Shown: piece after piece, positions 5,141 through 5,865 of the stretch
Numbering within the stretch: position 1 is the stretch's first letter
How the letters are laid out: every line of letters starts with the position of its first letter
Assembly (NCBI GenBank): GCA_024639205.1
Contig: JAHEIV010000202.1
Location: 1 to 5,865, forward strand
Reading direction: 5' to 3'
From: Deltaproteobacteria bacterium
GTDB taxonomy: Bacteria > Desulfobacterota > Desulfobacteria > Desulfobacterales > SG8-13
DNA: 5,865 nucleotides
Notes under the pieces: model-generated
Database searches by the model: none
What the model saw: the letters and a program-made list of their open reading frames with translations, nothing else
Told to the model about the DNA's origin: nothing
Made by a program: the position numbers and the translations under genes

Positions 5141-5865
5141 TTCGATACCTGCCTTCGGTCGCGGTTCCATCGGTCCTGGGCCTGGTGGCGGTGGCAATCT
5201 ACACACGGATTCTGTCACCGGACGAATATGGTATTTACATCCTGATTTTTACGACCGCCTTGTTTCTGGAAGTATTCACACTCAATTGGCTGAACCAGTC
5301 GATCCTTCGCTACTATGAACGGTACCGAATAGGTGACATCACCTCGTTTTTCACGACATCACTGGTCTTTTTGGGTGGAATCAGCCTGGCTGTTGCCTTC
5401 GTCTTGTTTTTCAGCCTGCACGGGTCGGGGAATTGGTTCGACCGGCGCCTCGGCGAAGTGATTATATACCTCCCGCTGGTATATCTCTTTCAATCCGGTT
5501 TCAAGTTTGTTCTGGTATTCCTGCGGGCAATGCGGGAAAGCGTTCGCTATTCGCTTCACATGTCCGTTAATGCAGTCGTCAAGCTGGCAGCCGGTCTGGT
5601 GTTTATTTTTCTGTTTAACTACCAGGCCGAAGGAATTCTGCTCGGTTTAGCCCTTGCATCCGGAGCGGTTTTTATTTGGGAGACGGTGCGGATGGCGCGA
5701 CGGTGGCAGCCCGCCCTGCGCCACTTCAGTCGAGCACTGGGCAACCAGATGCTGCGATTCGGTTTGCCGCTGCTGGGCCTGGTCCTGCTCAATCTGGTCC
5801 TTTCGGTTTCCGATCGTTACTTGCTGCAGATATTCAAAGATGCCGCCCAGGTGGGAATTTATGCG
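5104..5865 (+). CDS. Polysaccharide flippase (Wzx-like, MOP superfamily), N-terminal part
   Basis: An open frame to the right edge, 254 codons visible of an expected 430-500, so the gene is cut by the window. The frame is open from 5080 and has no ATG until Met143 in the numbering used here; TTG at 5104 is the only plausible start before the first membrane segment, without a clear Shine-Dalgarno. The protein is strongly hydrophobic with about seven membrane segments (near 15-36, 44-63, 82-104, 118-140, 157-172, 178-193, 217-236). Family hallmarks are YTRILSPDEYGIYIL (33-47) and SDRYLLQIFKDAAQVGIYA (236-254), both typical of Polysacc_synt/Wzx exporters that flip lipid-linked oligosaccharide units across the inner membrane. 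It lies 43 nt after the secreted glycosidase-like gene, probably in the same operon. The family call is firm; the sugar carried and the exact start are not known. Confidence 0.88.
   Translation, partial: MEKNTRQTLYHLIRYLPSVAVPSVLGLVAVAIYTRILSPDEYGIYILIFTTALFLEVFTLNWLNQSILRYYERYRIGDITSFFTTSLVFLGGISLAVAFVLFFSLHGSGNWFDRRLGEVIIYLPLVYLFQSGFKFVLVFLRAMRESVRYSLHMSVNAVVKLAAGLVFIFLFNYQAEGILLGLALASGAVFIWETVRMARRWQPALRHFSRALGNQMLRFGLPLLGLVLLNLVLSVSDRYLLQIFKDAAQVGIYA

Noticed and set aside
4425..5218. Minus-strand open frames across the end of the glycosidase-like gene and the start of the flippase
   Set aside because: They are Pro/Arg/Ser-rich shadow frames that cross a clear gene boundary on the other strand, with no recognisable content.

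Overview
The window reads as bacterial chromosome of moderately high GC. An anaerobic-type cobalamin (B12) locus fills the left and centre, and the start of a surface-polysaccharide locus lies on the right. The cbiC-cbiA style protein sequences, a B12 riboswitch before cobT, and an exopolysaccharide-type cluster fit a Desulfobacterota (deltaproteobacterial) anaerobe. That placement is an impression from protein style, not something the sequence proves.

Left (1-1482, minus strand): the first 17 codons of cbiC/cobH (precorrin-8X methylmutase) lie 6 nt downstream of a complete cbiA (cobyrinate a,c-diamide synthase), so cbiA-cbiC are co-transcribed leftwards. The cbiA start is ambiguous. The two ATGs have no ribosome-binding site, whereas a perfect GGAGG stands 5 nt before an ATC codon at the point where homologues usually begin.

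Centre (1483-2139): a divergent control region. A minus-strand promoter candidate (1664-1691) would give cbiA a leader of about 175 nt with no B12-riboswitch core. A plus-strand promoter candidate (TTGACA at 1766-1771) feeds a textbook cobalamin riboswitch (1814-1996) with an 11-bp P1 stem. It is followed by a hairpin whose loop can kiss L5, a possible antiterminator and a strong intrinsic terminator (2016-2050). This is an OFF-switch for the next gene.

cobT (2140-3222, plus): a full-length nicotinate-nucleotide:dimethylbenzimidazole phosphoribosyltransferase with a strong Shine-Dalgarno. CbiA/CbiC act in corrin-ring synthesis and CobT in lower-ligand activation, so both arms of B12 biosynthesis are present, but only the CobT arm carries a visible riboswitch here.

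Right (3223-5865, plus): after a 188-nt gap with its own promoter candidate come a secreted glycosidase-like protein (TIM-barrel, GHL15 type) with an apparent carbohydrate-binding-like insertion, and the first 254 codons of a Wzx-type polysaccharide flippase. The flippase lacks an ATG in its frame and begins at a TTG or, after a shift at an A7 run, at an ATG overlapping the previous stop. I see no CRISPR array, insertion sequence, tRNA or rRNA.
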